A model generated the notes under the pieces. That model ran no database searches. It was not told the origin of the DNA and saw nothing but the letters and a program-made list of their open reading frames with translations. Below are positions 45,738-55,085 of a stretch of DNA of 64,000 nucleotides, piece by piece. The DNA is taken from assembly GCF_012516475.1 (NCBI RefSeq), contig NZ_CP051217.1, positions 1,178,001 to 1,242,000 of the forward strand, written 5' to 3'. Source of the stretch: Parasphingorhabdus halotolerans. Its GTDB lineage: Bacteria > Pseudomonadota > Alphaproteobacteria > Sphingomonadales > Sphingomonadaceae. The translations under genes and the position numbers were made by a program. The stretch's first letter is position 1, and each line of letters opens with the position of its first letter.

Positions 45738-47093
45738 ATGGAATCACCACAACACCATAAAGCTCAATCCGGGCACTTCAAACCGGTTGGGCCGCTAACC
45801 GGACGGATTGCCGTGCCTGGCGACAAATCGATTTCGCACCGCGCGCTTATATTCTCCACATTGGCTGTGGGTAAAAGCGAGATTAACGGCTTGCTGGAGG
45901 GCGAGGATGTCCTTGCGACTGCTGCGGCCCTGCGCGCGATGGGCGCAAAAATTGAAAAGACCGGCGACACATGGACCGTCCATGGTGTGGGGGTCGGCGG
46001 TTTGATGCAACCGGAAACAGCGCTGGATATGGGTAATAGCGGTACATCAACAAGGTTGCTGATGGGCTTGATCGCCTCGCACGATATCAGCGCAACGTTC
46101 ATCGGCGATGCCAGCCTGTCAGGGCGCCCGATGGGCCGCGTGATTGATCCGCTCGGTTTGATGGGCGCGGATATTCAGGCGCGCATGCAGGATGACAAGG
46201 CCTGCCTTCCACTCACGGTTCGCGGCATTTGCCCGGCGATTCCACTTGAATACCGACTCCCTGTAGCCTCGGCACAGGTGAAATCTGCGATCCTTCTGGC
46301 TGGCCTAAACACTCCCGGCATAACCCGTGTGATCGAACCGACACCAACGCGCGATCATAGCGAGACCATGCTGAAAGGTTTTGGCGCTGATTTGTCGGTG
46401 GAAGTCGATGACAATGGGGTGCGAACGATTTCATTGGTCGGCGAAGCGGAGCTAAAGCCGCAGTCCATCAAAGTTCCCGGCGATCCCTCTTCTGCCGCGT
46501 TCCCCGTTGTGGCAGCTTTGCTGATTCCAGAATCAGATATTGTGGTGGAGAATATCGGGATTAATCCAACGCGGGCGGGATTGTTTGGCGTGCTCCAGAA
46601 AATGGGCGGCGATATTGTTTTCGAAAATGAGCGAAGAGTTGGCGGCGAACCAGTGGCAGATATTCACGTTAGGCATAGCGATTTGAAGGGTATCGACGTG
46701 CCCGCCAATATCGCCCCAAGTATGATCGATGAATTCCCGATCCTGTTTATTGCCGCCGCACTAGCAACCGGCACGACGACTACAAGCGGGCTTCACGAAC
46801 TACGGGTCAAAGAATCCGACCGGCTCAGCCAAATGGCTGAAGGGCTCATATCGCTCGGTGCTAATGTGACCGAGAAAGAAGATGGTCTGGTCATACAAGG
46901 CAGCGACGGTAAGCCGTTATCAGGTGGCGGCAACAAACCGGCAATCAAGACCGCGCTAGATCACCGGATAGCAATGAGCTTTGCCGTAGCAGGATTGACC
47001 TCCAAGGCGGGCGTAACTGTGGATGACATGAGTCCAGTCGAGACCAGTTTTCCGGGGTTTCGTGACATTTTTCTGGGACTTTCAGCACAATGA
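45738..47093 (+). CDS. aroA: 3-phosphoshikimate 1-carboxyvinyltransferase (EPSP synthase)
   Basis: A 451-residue EPSP synthase. GRIAVPGDKSISHRALIF with the PEP-binding Lys, DMGNSGTSTRLLMGLIAS and KVPGDPSSAAFPVVAALL, ELRVKESDRLSQMA are the family blocks. The GNSGTSTRLL variant resembles the class II (CP4-like) enzymes of alphaproteobacteria. It transfers enolpyruvate to shikimate-3-phosphate. Start 45738 is chosen over one 11 codons upstream. Its stop overlaps the next start (ATGA). Confidence 0.95.
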   Translation: MESPQHHKAQSGHFKPVGPLTGRIAVPGDKSISHRALIFSTLAVGKSEINGLLEGEDVLATAAALRAMGAKIEKTGDTWTVHGVGVGGLMQPETALDMGNSGTSTRLLMGLIASHDISATFIGDASLSGRPMGRVIDPLGLMGADIQARMQDDKACLPLTVRGICPAIPLEYRLPVASAQVKSAILLAGLNTPGITRVIEPTPTRDHSETMLKGFGADLSVEVDDNGVRTISLVGEAELKPQSIKVPGDPSSAAFPVVAALLIPESDIVVENIGINPTRAGLFGVLQKMGGDIVFENERRVGGEPVADIHVRHSDLKGIDVPANIAPSMIDEFPILFIAAALATGTTTTSGLHELRVKESDRLSQMAEGLISLGANVTEKEDGLVIQGSDGKPLSGGGNKPAIKTALDHRIAMSFAVAGLTSKAGVTVDDMSPVETSFPGFRDIFLGLSAQ

Positions 47094-47347
47094 TCGGTGA
47101 TTTTGCTGCCAATGTTATCGGTGTACTCGGGAGCATGTTGATCGTGTTCGCCTATGCTTATAACGTGTATGCAAAATCCGTTGATGCTTATGTCTACAAT
47201 GGTACGAATTTATTGGGCGCTATTTTGCTCACAATTTCACTGCTCGTTCATTTTAATCTTGCATCTCTGCTGCTTGAAATTGTCTGGATAGCCATCGCCA
47301 TCGGAGGGCTGTGGAAGGCTTATCGGCAAAAGGCGGAACCCCAATGA
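47090..47347 (+). CDS. Small membrane protein (CBU_0592-like)
   Basis: An 85-residue protein with three hydrophobic helices (VIGVLGSMLIVFAYAYNVY, LLGAILLTISLLVHF, SLLLEIVWIAIAIGGLWKAY), matching the CBU_0592-type small membrane family, including VYNGTNLLGAILL and the Glu in the third helix. Function unknown. Coupled on both sides by ATGA overlaps, to aroA and cmk. Confidence 0.8.
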   Translation: MIGDFAANVIGVLGSMLIVFAYAYNVYAKSVDAYVYNGTNLLGAILLTISLLVHFNLASLLLEIVWIAIAIGGLWKAYRQKAEPQ

Positions 47348-47988
47348 TCATAGCAGTCGATGGTCCCACGGCTTCTGGAAAAGGCACAATTTCACGAGAA
47401 CTCGCGGAACATTTCAAATTACCCTTGATGGATACTGGCCTCCTTTACCGCGCGGTCGGCTGGACGGTAAAACAAATCGGTGGCAATCCCGATATCGAGG
47501 CTGACGCTCTCAAAGGCTGCATCTTCGACGACGATCTTTTGCGCGATCCTGCTCTGCGCAACGAAGACATTGGCGGTTATGCCAGCAAGATTTCCGTGCA
47601 TCCTGCGGTCCGCAGCGCACTGGACCAACGCCAGCGGGATTTTGCCTGCCAAGCCGGAGGTGCTGTTCTTGACGGCCGCGACATTGGTACTGTTATCGCC
47701 CCCAATGCGGATGTGAAGCTGTTTGTGACAGCCTCTCCAGAGGCGCGCGCGGTCCGACGTTTTGAAGAGATGATTTGCAGCGGAGAGCAGGTGAATTTTG
47801 ATGATATTCTCGCTGACATCCTGCGACGCGATGATCGTGATCAAAACCGCGCCACTGCGCCTCTGAAACCCGCCGCAGATGCGGACTTGCTAGATACAAC
47901 AGAACTCACTATAGACGCAGCCGTTCAGCAGGCGATTGCCTTGGTGAATGCAAAGATGGGCGGCCGGCGCGACAAAGATCCGGCATAG
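47344..47988 (+). CDS. cmk: Cytidylate kinase
   Basis: A 214-residue CMP kinase. P-loop DGPTASGKGTISREL at residues 6-20, LMDTGLLYRAVGW, VLDGRDIGTVIAPNADVKLFVTASPEARAVRR and RRDDRDQNRATAPLKPAADADLLDTT are canonical. It phosphorylates CMP and dCMP. Start 47344 overlaps the preceding stop. The aroA-cmk-rpsA order is conserved in proteobacteria. Confidence 0.97.
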   Translation: MIIAVDGPTASGKGTISRELAEHFKLPLMDTGLLYRAVGWTVKQIGGNPDIEADALKGCIFDDDLLRDPALRNEDIGGYASKISVHPAVRSALDQRQRDFACQAGGAVLDGRDIGTVIAPNADVKLFVTASPEARAVRRFEEMICSGEQVNFDDILADILRRDDRDQNRATAPLKPAADADLLDTTELTIDAAVQQAIALVNAKMGGRRDKDPA

Positions 47989-48196
47989 CAAATAATCAGA
48001 TGCGCAATACGGAATGGTGAACAACCACTCTGGCTTTAGCGTCGTTTTTGCTATTTTTGCCTTTATTGTATTTATCCAGTTTTTGGCAGTTTCCTGACGG
48101 ATACGGCGGTCATATCCGGTGGCGGTCGTAGTTTTGGTCCAAGACCAGCGGAACCAACCGCTTGGCCCGAAAAATAGATTACTAAGGAAACATTAT

Positions 48197-49900
48197 ATGG
48201 CCTCAACGGCATTCCCAAGCCGCGACGATTTCGCGGCACTATTAAACGAATCATTAGGCGGTGAAGATCAAGGCTTTGAAGGCCGCGTGGTCAAAGGCAC
48301 CGTCGTCGGCATCGAAAATGACATGGCTGTCATCGATGTAGGATTGAAATCAGAAGGCCGCGTGGCCCTGCGTGAATTCGCAGCGCCTGGCAAAAAAGCT
48401 GAACTTTCTGTTGGTGACGAAGTCGAAGTTTACGTCGATCGCATCGAAAACGTAAACGGCGAAGCCATGCTATCCCGGGATCGCGCCCGCCGCGAAGCCA
48501 GCTGGGACAAGCTTGAAAAAGAACATGATGAAGGCAATCGCGTTGACGGTGTGATCTTCGGACGCGTCAAAGGCGGCTTCACCGTCGATCTCGACGGCGC
48601 TGTAGCTTTCCTTCCCGGCAGTCAGGTCGATGTCCGCCCCGTGCGCGACGTCACCCCGCTGATGGATATTTCGCAGCCATTCCAGATTCTGAAAATGGAC
48701 CGCAAGCGCGGCAACATTGTTGTTTCGCGCCGGGCTATCCTTGAAGAAACCCGTGCCGAACAGCGTTCGGGTCTGATTGAGTCGCTGGCTGAAGGTCAAG
48801 TCACCGAAGGCGTTGTGAAAAACATCACCGACTATGGTGCTTTCGTTGATCTTGGCGGCATCGATGGCCTGCTTCACGTAACTGATCTCAGCTACAAGCG
48901 CGTCAATCACCCAAGCGAGATGATCAACATCGGCGATACGCTGACAGTCCAGATCATCAAGATCAACAAAGACACCCAGCGTATCTCGCTCGGCATGAAA
49001 CAGCTCGAGAGCGATCCTTGGGATGCGGCTACCGAGAAATATGCGGTTGGCACCAAGCTGAACGGTTCGGTCACCAACATCACTGAATATGGCGCATTTG
49101 TTGAACTGGAGCCAGGCATTGAAGGTCTGGTCCACGTTTCCGAAATGAGCTGGACCAAGAAAAACGTCCACCCGGGCAAGATTGTCTCCACTTCGCAGGA
49201 AGTAGAAGTGATCGTACTGGAAGTCGATACCGAGAAACGCCGCATTTCTTTGGGTCTGAAACAGGCTCAATCCAACCCATGGACCGATTTTGCTGATACC
49301 CATCCTGTTGGCGCAACGGTTGAAGGCGAAGTCAAGAACGCAACCGAATTTGGTTTGTTCATCGGGCTGGACGGCGACGTTGATGGCATGGTTCACATGT
49401 CTGACATCGCATGGGGCATCTCCGGCGAAGACGCTCTAAACCTACATCACAAAGGCGAGCAAGTTAAAGCGATCGTTCTTGATATTGATGTTGAGAAAGA
49501 GCGTATTTCACTCGGCATGAAGCAGCTTGAAAAAGGCGCGCCTGCAATGGGAGGCGCTGACACCGGCGGCATGAAGCGTGGTTCGGTTGAAACGGTTACC
49601 GTTCTTGACGTGCGCGATGGCGGCCTTGAAGTGCAAGTGGGTGACGATGGCGCAACCGGCTTTATCAAACGTACTGATCTTGGACGTGATCGTGACGAGC
49701 AACGTCCTGATCGTTTCCAGGTTGGCCAGAAAATCGACGCGATGGTTACTGGCTTTGATCGCAGCAAAAAGCCGAATTTCTCCATCAAGGCGCATCAGCT
49801 GGCAGAAGAGAAGCAGGCTGTAGAGCAATTTGGTTCCACCGATAGCGGTGCAAGCCTCGGTGATATTCTCGGCGAAGCGCTGAAGAAAAAAGACGACTGA
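48197..49900 (+). CDS. rpsA: 30S ribosomal protein S1
   Basis: A 567-residue S1 with six S1 RNA-binding repeats; clear repeat starts are GRVVKGTVVGIENDMAVIDVG, DGVIFGRVKGGFTVDLDG, GVVKNITDYGAFVDLGGIDG, LNGSVTNITEYGAFVELEPG, GEVKNATEFGLFIGLDGD and VETVTVLDVRDGGLEVQVGDDG. It binds mRNA leaders at the 30S platform. Start 48197 follows TAAGGAAACATTAT. A 208-base leader after cmk leaves room for its own promoter and S1 autoregulation. Confidence 0.97.
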   Translation: MASTAFPSRDDFAALLNESLGGEDQGFEGRVVKGTVVGIENDMAVIDVGLKSEGRVALREFAAPGKKAELSVGDEVEVYVDRIENVNGEAMLSRDRARREASWDKLEKEHDEGNRVDGVIFGRVKGGFTVDLDGAVAFLPGSQVDVRPVRDVTPLMDISQPFQILKMDRKRGNIVVSRRAILEETRAEQRSGLIESLAEGQVTEGVVKNITDYGAFVDLGGIDGLLHVTDLSYKRVNHPSEMINIGDTLTVQIIKINKDTQRISLGMKQLESDPWDAATEKYAVGTKLNGSVTNITEYGAFVELEPGIEGLVHVSEMSWTKKNVHPGKIVSTSQEVEVIVLEVDTEKRRISLGLKQAQSNPWTDFADTHPVGATVEGEVKNATEFGLFIGLDGDVDGMVHMSDIAWGISGEDALNLHHKGEQVKAIVLDIDVEKERISLGMKQLEKGAPAMGGADTGGMKRGSVETVTVLDVRDGGLEVQVGDDGATGFIKRTDLGRDRDEQRPDRFQVGQKIDAMVTGFDRSKKPNFSIKAHQLAEEKQAVEQFGSTDSGASLGDILGEALKKKDD

Positions 49901-49930
49901 ATCCAACGGGAACAGTTTAAGAATGGTAAG

Positions 49931-49963
49931 AAAGCCCGCGCTCTTTGAGAGGCGGGCTTTTTT
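49931..49963 (+). terminator. Rho-independent terminator after rpsA
   Basis: AAAGCCCGC (49931-49939) pairs with GCGGGCTTT (49952-49960) around a 12-base loop and ends in a run of T. It lies 31 bases after the rpsA stop. Confidence 0.9.
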
Positions 49964-50143
49964 CATATTGAGACAGTTTCGACAGAAGTAAGTTACAAAT
50001 CTGCAAAGAACATTGAAAACATAGATGTTTTCTGTCATCTAATAACATTGTTGTAAGCGCGAATGGGCCAAGCAGCGATTCTGTTGCTGCTTTCTGCGGA
50101 TTATATGTGAACTGGGTTGCCCCCTGACTCGAAAGGCATACCG

Positions 50144-50425
50144 ATGATACGTTCTGAATTGCTTGATATACTGGCTGAAGAAAACCCTGAGCTAAAGCCG
50201 GATGAGATAGAAAAAATCGTTGATCTGTTTTTTAACCAGATAACCCAGAAGCTTGCTAGCGGTGGGCGTGTGGAGCTTCGCGGATTTGGCGCTTTTTCGA
50301 CCCGCCAGCGCGAACCGCGTATTGGCAGAAACCCGCGCACCGGAGAATCTGTTGAGGTACCGGCAAAGCGTGTACCCTATTTCAAGCCCGGCAAAGAAAT
50401 TCGCGAACGGTTGAACAAGCGCTAG
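50144..50425 (+). CDS. ihfB: Integration host factor subunit beta
   Basis: A 93-residue HU/IHF-family DNA-bending protein. MIRSELLDILAEENPELKPDEIEKIVDLFF, VELRGFGAFSTRQREPRIGRNPRTGE and VPAKRVPYFKPGKEIRERLN are the IHF-beta features, with Pro in the RNPRTG arm. Partners with IhfA to bend DNA at promoters and recombination sites. ATG 50144 is preferred to a start nine codons upstream. Downstream of rpsA, as in other alphaproteobacteria, but after a terminator. Confidence 0.95.
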   Translation: MIRSELLDILAEENPELKPDEIEKIVDLFFNQITQKLASGGRVELRGFGAFSTRQREPRIGRNPRTGESVEVPAKRVPYFKPGKEIRERLNKR

Positions 50426-50545
50426 ACCGCAACTGACAATCAAAAAAATCAAACATAGATGACGTTCGCACTTGACCGCGAGCGCGCAATGATGCTTGTC
50501 GCAAACCATCCGGGGTCAAAGACATTTGCGTCCGGTCAGCTAGGT

Positions 50546-50632
50546 GCGGACGTGGCGAAATGGTAGACGCAGCAGACTTAAAATCTGCTATCCGAAATGG
50601 GTGTGCGGGTTCGAGTCCCGCCGTCCGCACCA
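50546..50632 (+). tRNA. tRNA-Leu (TAA)
   Basis: An 87-base class II tRNA: acceptor GCGGACG pairs with CGTCCGC, anticodon stem-loop CAGACTTAAAATCTG with anticodon TAA, a variable arm around TATCCGAAATGGGTG, T-loop GGTTCGAGTCC, encoded CCA. Confidence 0.97.
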
Positions 50633-50644
50633 GTTCCCCGAAAA

Positions 50645-50667
50645 GAAAATGTCTGCTGGACATTTTC
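50645..50667 (+). terminator. Hairpin after tRNA-Leu, possible terminator
   Basis: GAAAATGTC (50645-50653) pairs perfectly with GACATTTTC (50659-50667), loop TGCTG, 12 bases after the tRNA. No strong U-tract follows. Confidence 0.45.
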
Positions 50668-50750
50668 AGGGAAACTCCCAAGCGATAGCAACGGGCTAAG
50701 ATGAATCATACTATCCAACGATAGATATTTGCTAAACTACAAATCACCAA

Positions 50751-51935
50751 TCATAACATCGCCATATCCACCGGCTGATCCAGCAATATTCTGCCGGCAA
50801 GTTCATAAACCGCAGGGGCTGTTGCGATGTGCTGGGTGGCGACATAGGCATCGCGAAATCTGCGTTGAAGACTATTATTGGAGTAAACCGCCGCACCGCC
50901 GCCCAGTGTATAAGCAGTTTTGCAGACCTCGGCGCCCACTTCTGTTGCATGGGCACAAGCCAATCGCAACCTGGCACGGGTATCGGGCGATATTTCATCG
51001 TGCTGCTGCGCTTCCTCCCAGGCTGCTTCAACGGCACTTTCCAGCAAGGCGAATGCGCCGCCCAATACAGCCTCCGCTTTAGCTATATCCACCTGCACAG
51101 TGGCGCGTTGTGCCATAGCGCGTCCGCCACCGGGCGTTTTCTTGTGTATTGCGATACTCTTAATTTCGTCCAAAGCGCCCTTCGCGTTGCCAAGCGCGAC
51201 GGAGGATACTCCAAGCGCCAATAAACCGAATAACGGAAATTTATAAAGGGCGCCTGTTTCACGCGGGGTGTCCGCAACAAAAGAAACGCTTCGCTCCTTC
51301 GGTACTTTGATGTTGCTCACGCCAAAGTCTCCCGAGCCCGTGCCTTTCAAACCCGAAACATGCCAGCTATCGATAAATTCAGCCGCTCTAGCCGGAAAGT
51401 ATAACATGCGGTGATAGGGCGCGCCATTTTCAAAAGTCTGCATTTCTCCGTCTTTGAAGATTATGGCACCGCCGCCAAGCCAGCTGCAATTGGCGCTGCC
51501 GGAACCCCATTGCCACTGGCCCGATAGCAGGTAATGGTCGCCCAAATCCTCCGCTTTACCCATTGGCGCAAATACGCCACCAGTGATCACATCATCGGCT
51601 CCAAATATTTCGGTGGCGGTTGAGTGATCCATGTAGGCACTTGCCAGGCTCGAGGTTACGGCAATCATAACGCACCAGCCAGTGCTGGCATCCGCTTCAG
51701 AAATAGTTTCAACCGTTTTTAGAAATTCCAGTGGAGATAACTCCAGACCGCCCAAAGATTCCGGTTTTGAAAGATTCATCGCGCCTGCGTCGGCAAGCAT
51801 CTTCGCAATATCGCCAGGCATCCGCCGGGCTGCCTCAATCTCTTCTGCTCGCGCTTCAATTTGTGGCAATATCGCTAGAATGGCTGCACCGGTCAATCTA
51901 CCAATGTCAGCAATATCATATTGCGAACCAGACAT
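50751..51935 (-). CDS. Group D flavin monooxygenase, oxygenase component (HsaA/acyl-CoA dehydrogenase fold)
   Basis: A 394-residue protein of the acyl-CoA dehydrogenase fold, but of the hydroxylase branch: ADASTGWCVMIAVTSS, GGVFAPMGKAEDLGDHYLLSGQWQWGSG, SWHVSGLKGTGSGDFGVSNIKVP and the C-terminal GGGAAVYSNNSLQRRFRDAYVATQH. This pattern fits HsaA/HpaB-C2-type two-component monooxygenases that use reduced flavin and O2 to hydroxylate phenols. No flavin reductase lies nearby, so it would borrow one. Strong AAGGAGAAAAAATC before the start. Substrate unknown. Confidence 0.82.
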   Translation of the reverse strand: MSGSQYDIADIGRLTGAAILAILPQIEARAEEIEAARRMPGDIAKMLADAGAMNLSKPESLGGLELSPLEFLKTVETISEADASTGWCVMIAVTSSLASAYMDHSTATEIFGADDVITGGVFAPMGKAEDLGDHYLLSGQWQWGSGSANCSWLGGGAIIFKDGEMQTFENGAPYHRMLYFPARAAEFIDSWHVSGLKGTGSGDFGVSNIKVPKERSVSFVADTPRETGALYKFPLFGLLALGVSSVALGNAKGALDEIKSIAIHKKTPGGGRAMAQRATVQVDIAKAEAVLGGAFALLESAVEAAWEEAQQHDEISPDTRARLRLACAHATEVGAEVCKTAYTLGGGAAVYSNNSLQRRFRDAYVATQHIATAPAVYELAGRILLDQPVDMAML

Positions 51936-52011
51936 GATTTTTTCTCCTTAATCGGCCGGCAGCATAAGGGTTAGGCTTGGTCGATCCAGTAAAAACAATT
52001 AGGGTCGTGTT

Positions 52012-53556
52012 ATGCGTGTGATGGCTCCAATTTTGGCGATACTTCTGTTGCTTGGTTGCAGCCAGCAAAATGACAGGAGTTCTGCGCCCGGCCCGGAGCA
52101 AATTGTCCGCTTGTCCGATTCTGAGCTAAAAGGTCTCGACCCACAAAAAATATCTGATCTGTCTTCATTGCGGATTGCCAGCGATCAATTTGAAGGCCTG
52201 ACCCGTCTGAATGCCCGTGGGAAAGCCGAACCGGGCTTGGCAAAAGCGTGGGAGACTTCTCCAGACGGCCTGCGATGGACATTCGAACTGCATGGCGGGT
52301 TGAAATTCTCAGACGGCACTCCGTTTGACGCCGCACTCTTCCCAGAAATATTCCTGCGCATGAGAGCCCCCGGAACGGCCTCGCCGACCGCGAATCTGTT
52401 CACAAATATTTCCGGCATCAAGGCCATCAGCGACAATCGGCTAATTGTGTCACTCGCTTCGCCCGCACCCCATTTGCCGGCGCTATTGGCGCATCCCGCT
52501 CTGGCAGCGATTCCGCTACACCGGATAAATAACGCAGGCGACACATGGACGAATGATCGCCCGATGATAACCAGCGGAGCCTATCGGCTGGTCGATTGGC
52601 GGCTGAACGATCACGCTCGGATGGAACGTAACCCCAACTGGCACGAAGATCCCGCGCCGACCGATACTATTATCTGGAAACCGATGGATGACAGCCTGTC
52701 AGCAATGCGTCTGGTACTGGCCGGCGGCGCTGATGTTTCGGCAGATTATCCTGACAGCCGTCACCGTTGGCTCAAGGAAAATCACCCTGGCCTGGCACAT
52801 AGCGTTCCCTATCTGGGTAGCTATTATTTTGCGTTTAATATCCGCAAGCCACCGTTTGATGATTCAAGGGTAAGGATAGCATTATCAATGGCGGTCGAAC
52901 GCGAGTGGATTGCCGATAAGGTGATCGGCATCGGCAATATGCCGGCTTGGGGGTTGCTGCCACCGGGACTTGCCGGAGATATCGATTATAAGCCCGACTG
53001 GGTTGACTGGCCGCGCGAAAAACGATTGCAAGCGGCCGGAGAATTGCTCGCTGACGCCGGTTATGGAACAAAACATCCGCTTAAATTTGAAATCCGCTTC
53101 AATAGCTCGGCCGAACATCGCCGGGTGTCCGTAGCACTGGCAGCGATGTGGCAACCGCTGGGTGTTCAGACAAGTCTGTTCAATAGTGAGGCAGCGCTGC
53201 ATTTTTCCGCGCTTCGCGACCATGATTTTACGCTGGCCCGTTCGGGCTGGATCGGCGATTTTCCGGCGGCGGAAAATTTCCTTTCGGTCCATCAAACAGC
53301 AAATGGAACAGGCAATTATTCGGGCTATGATAATGCAGACTTTGATGCGCTTCTTGCACAGGCGATAGCTTCAGCCGATCCATTTGAGCGACAAACATTG
53401 ATGCGACGGGCAGAAGCGATGATGATGGCCGATATGCCGGTTTTACCCCTCTATTATTACGTCACCCGTTCGCTGGTCGGCAAACGCATCGCGGGATGGG
53501 AGGATAATATTTCCAATGTGCATCCAAGCTATACTCTGCGTATAAAGACCCAATGA
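52012..53556 (+). CDS. Solute-binding lipoprotein (SBP_bac_5 family), first of a pair
   Basis: A 514-residue oligopeptide-binding-type protein with a lipoprotein signal (ILAILLLLGCSQQ; lipobox LLGC, Cys near 17). Family blocks: LKGLDPQKISDLSSLRIASDQFEGL, AKAWETSPDGLRWTFELHGGLKFSDGTPF, DSRVRIALSMAVEREWIA and ADMPVLPLYYYVTRSLV. Such proteins bind peptides or other solutes for ABC importers. No permease or ATPase is adjacent. Its stop overlaps the next gene (ATGA), a divergent relative. Confidence 0.88.
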   Translation: MRVMAPILAILLLLGCSQQNDRSSAPGPEQIVRLSDSELKGLDPQKISDLSSLRIASDQFEGLTRLNARGKAEPGLAKAWETSPDGLRWTFELHGGLKFSDGTPFDAALFPEIFLRMRAPGTASPTANLFTNISGIKAISDNRLIVSLASPAPHLPALLAHPALAAIPLHRINNAGDTWTNDRPMITSGAYRLVDWRLNDHARMERNPNWHEDPAPTDTIIWKPMDDSLSAMRLVLAGGADVSADYPDSRHRWLKENHPGLAHSVPYLGSYYFAFNIRKPPFDDSRVRIALSMAVEREWIADKVIGIGNMPAWGLLPPGLAGDIDYKPDWVDWPREKRLQAAGELLADAGYGTKHPLKFEIRFNSSAEHRRVSVALAAMWQPLGVQTSLFNSEAALHFSALRDHDFTLARSGWIGDFPAAENFLSVHQTANGTGNYSGYDNADFDALLAQAIASADPFERQTLMRRAEAMMMADMPVLPLYYYVTRSLVGKRIAGWEDNISNVHPSYTLRIKTQ

Positions 53557-55052
53557 TCACGCTCGCTTACTCTCGCTTGGCAAAAACCGCAGGAGGATTT
53601 CTCACTGCACTTCTGCTGACTGCATGCGGTTACTCGGGGAATGAGGATCGCGCCAGCGTGACGGTCATCGAGGAAACAGCTCCAGCAATAAAGCCAGTTG
53701 GAACACGATTAAACTATATATCGGCAACCGCCCGCGCTGCTGTCGCCAAAGGGCTGGTCGGGTTTGACGAAGAAGGTCGAGTTGTGCCGGCCATCGCCGC
53801 ACGCTGGATTGTGACCGATGATGGTCTGAGTTATATTTTCCGCTTGCACGACGGCAAATGGAACGATGGTCGCCAGATTACGGCCGAGCGTGTGGCTAAA
53901 TTGCTGCAGGAGCGGATCAAGGAACTCGAAAACAGCCGTTTGAGATATGATTTGCGCGCGATTGAAGAAATCGTGTCGATGACAGGCCGCGTCATAGAAA
54001 TCCGGCTCAATGCACCGCATCCCAATTTTTTGCAGCTCATGGCGCAACCTGAACTTGGACTGTTTCGTGCCGGACACGGCGCTGGCCCAATGGACGATCT
54101 TATGATGAACGGCATTTATGCGCTGGTTCCATTTGAACAATCCGGCGAAGAAGCAGAGATTGAGACCGAAAACGAACCCGTGGATGACCCCCGGCGCGTA
54201 GCCATGCGCGCAGACAATGCCGCTAAAGCCATTGCGCGCTTTCAAGCCGGGCAAACAGACTTAGTTCTCAACGGCAAGTTTCACCATCTGCCGCTGCTGG
54301 ATGCCGCAGATATCGATACTAACGATCTCCGTCTTGATCCGGTTGCAGGCCTGTTTGGTTTTCTCTTTGTAAAAGTCGAAGGTTTTTGGGCGGTGCCAAA
54401 GAACCGCGAAATACTGGCAATGGCGATTAATCGCCCTGCACTTTTAACCTCTTTCCCGCAGGTCACCGGCTGGCAAAGCCGTCAAAAAATCATCCCCGAA
54501 GCACTGGATGTCGAAGGCATTAATACCCGCCCGGATTGGGCTGGCATGACAATGGAGGCCCGCCAGCAATTTGCTCGCGAACATGTCCAGCGCTGGAAAG
54601 CATCTGAAGGCCCGATCAAACCGCTTACCGTTCAACTCCCCGATGCCGCCGGAGCCGATATCCTATTCCTGCGGGTACGGACTGATTTACGGCGGGTTGG
54701 CCTGGACCTGCGGAAAGCCGGAAATGGTGCCACAGCAGATGCGCGGCTGATCGACAGCATTGCGCCTTATGACAGTCCGCAATGGTTCTTGTCCCAGCTA
54801 ACATGCGCCAAAACACCGGTTTGCTTGAATGACGCCGATGCCAAACTCAAGGAGGCGGATGCGGCAACCAATCTGCAGATTAAAGCCCGTCTTTATGCCG
54901 AAGCCGAGAAAATATTAGTCTATCATTACAACTATATTCCGCTTGGCGTTCCGGTGCGCTGGTCGCTTGCCAAACCCGCTCAGCGCGGCTTTGCGGTGAA
55001 CCCGCGCGGCTGGCATCCATTGAATTATCTGGTTGGCGTACCCATATCCTGA
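53553..55052 (+). CDS. Solute-binding lipoprotein (SBP_bac_5 family), second of a pair
   Basis: A 499-residue diverged member of the same family, with lipobox LLTACG. AKGLVGFDEEGRVVPAIAARWIVTDDGLSYIFRLHDGKWNDGRQITAERVAKLL is the N-terminal block; NREILAMAINRPAL and YHYNYIPLGVPVRWSLAKP are later ones. It is more degenerate than its partner. Translationally coupled to it by ATGA; the pair may work together in the periplasm, perhaps not for import (inference). Confidence 0.85.
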   Translation: MITLAYSRLAKTAGGFLTALLLTACGYSGNEDRASVTVIEETAPAIKPVGTRLNYISATARAAVAKGLVGFDEEGRVVPAIAARWIVTDDGLSYIFRLHDGKWNDGRQITAERVAKLLQERIKELENSRLRYDLRAIEEIVSMTGRVIEIRLNAPHPNFLQLMAQPELGLFRAGHGAGPMDDLMMNGIYALVPFEQSGEEAEIETENEPVDDPRRVAMRADNAAKAIARFQAGQTDLVLNGKFHHLPLLDAADIDTNDLRLDPVAGLFGFLFVKVEGFWAVPKNREILAMAINRPALLTSFPQVTGWQSRQKIIPEALDVEGINTRPDWAGMTMEARQQFAREHVQRWKASEGPIKPLTVQLPDAAGADILFLRVRTDLRRVGLDLRKAGNGATADARLIDSIAPYDSPQWFLSQLTCAKTPVCLNDADAKLKEADAATNLQIKARLYAEAEKILVYHYNYIPLGVPVRWSLAKPAQRGFAVNPRGWHPLNYLVGVPIS

Positions 55053-55085
55053 GTGTATGAGTAGTTTAACACAGGGAGGCTGAAT

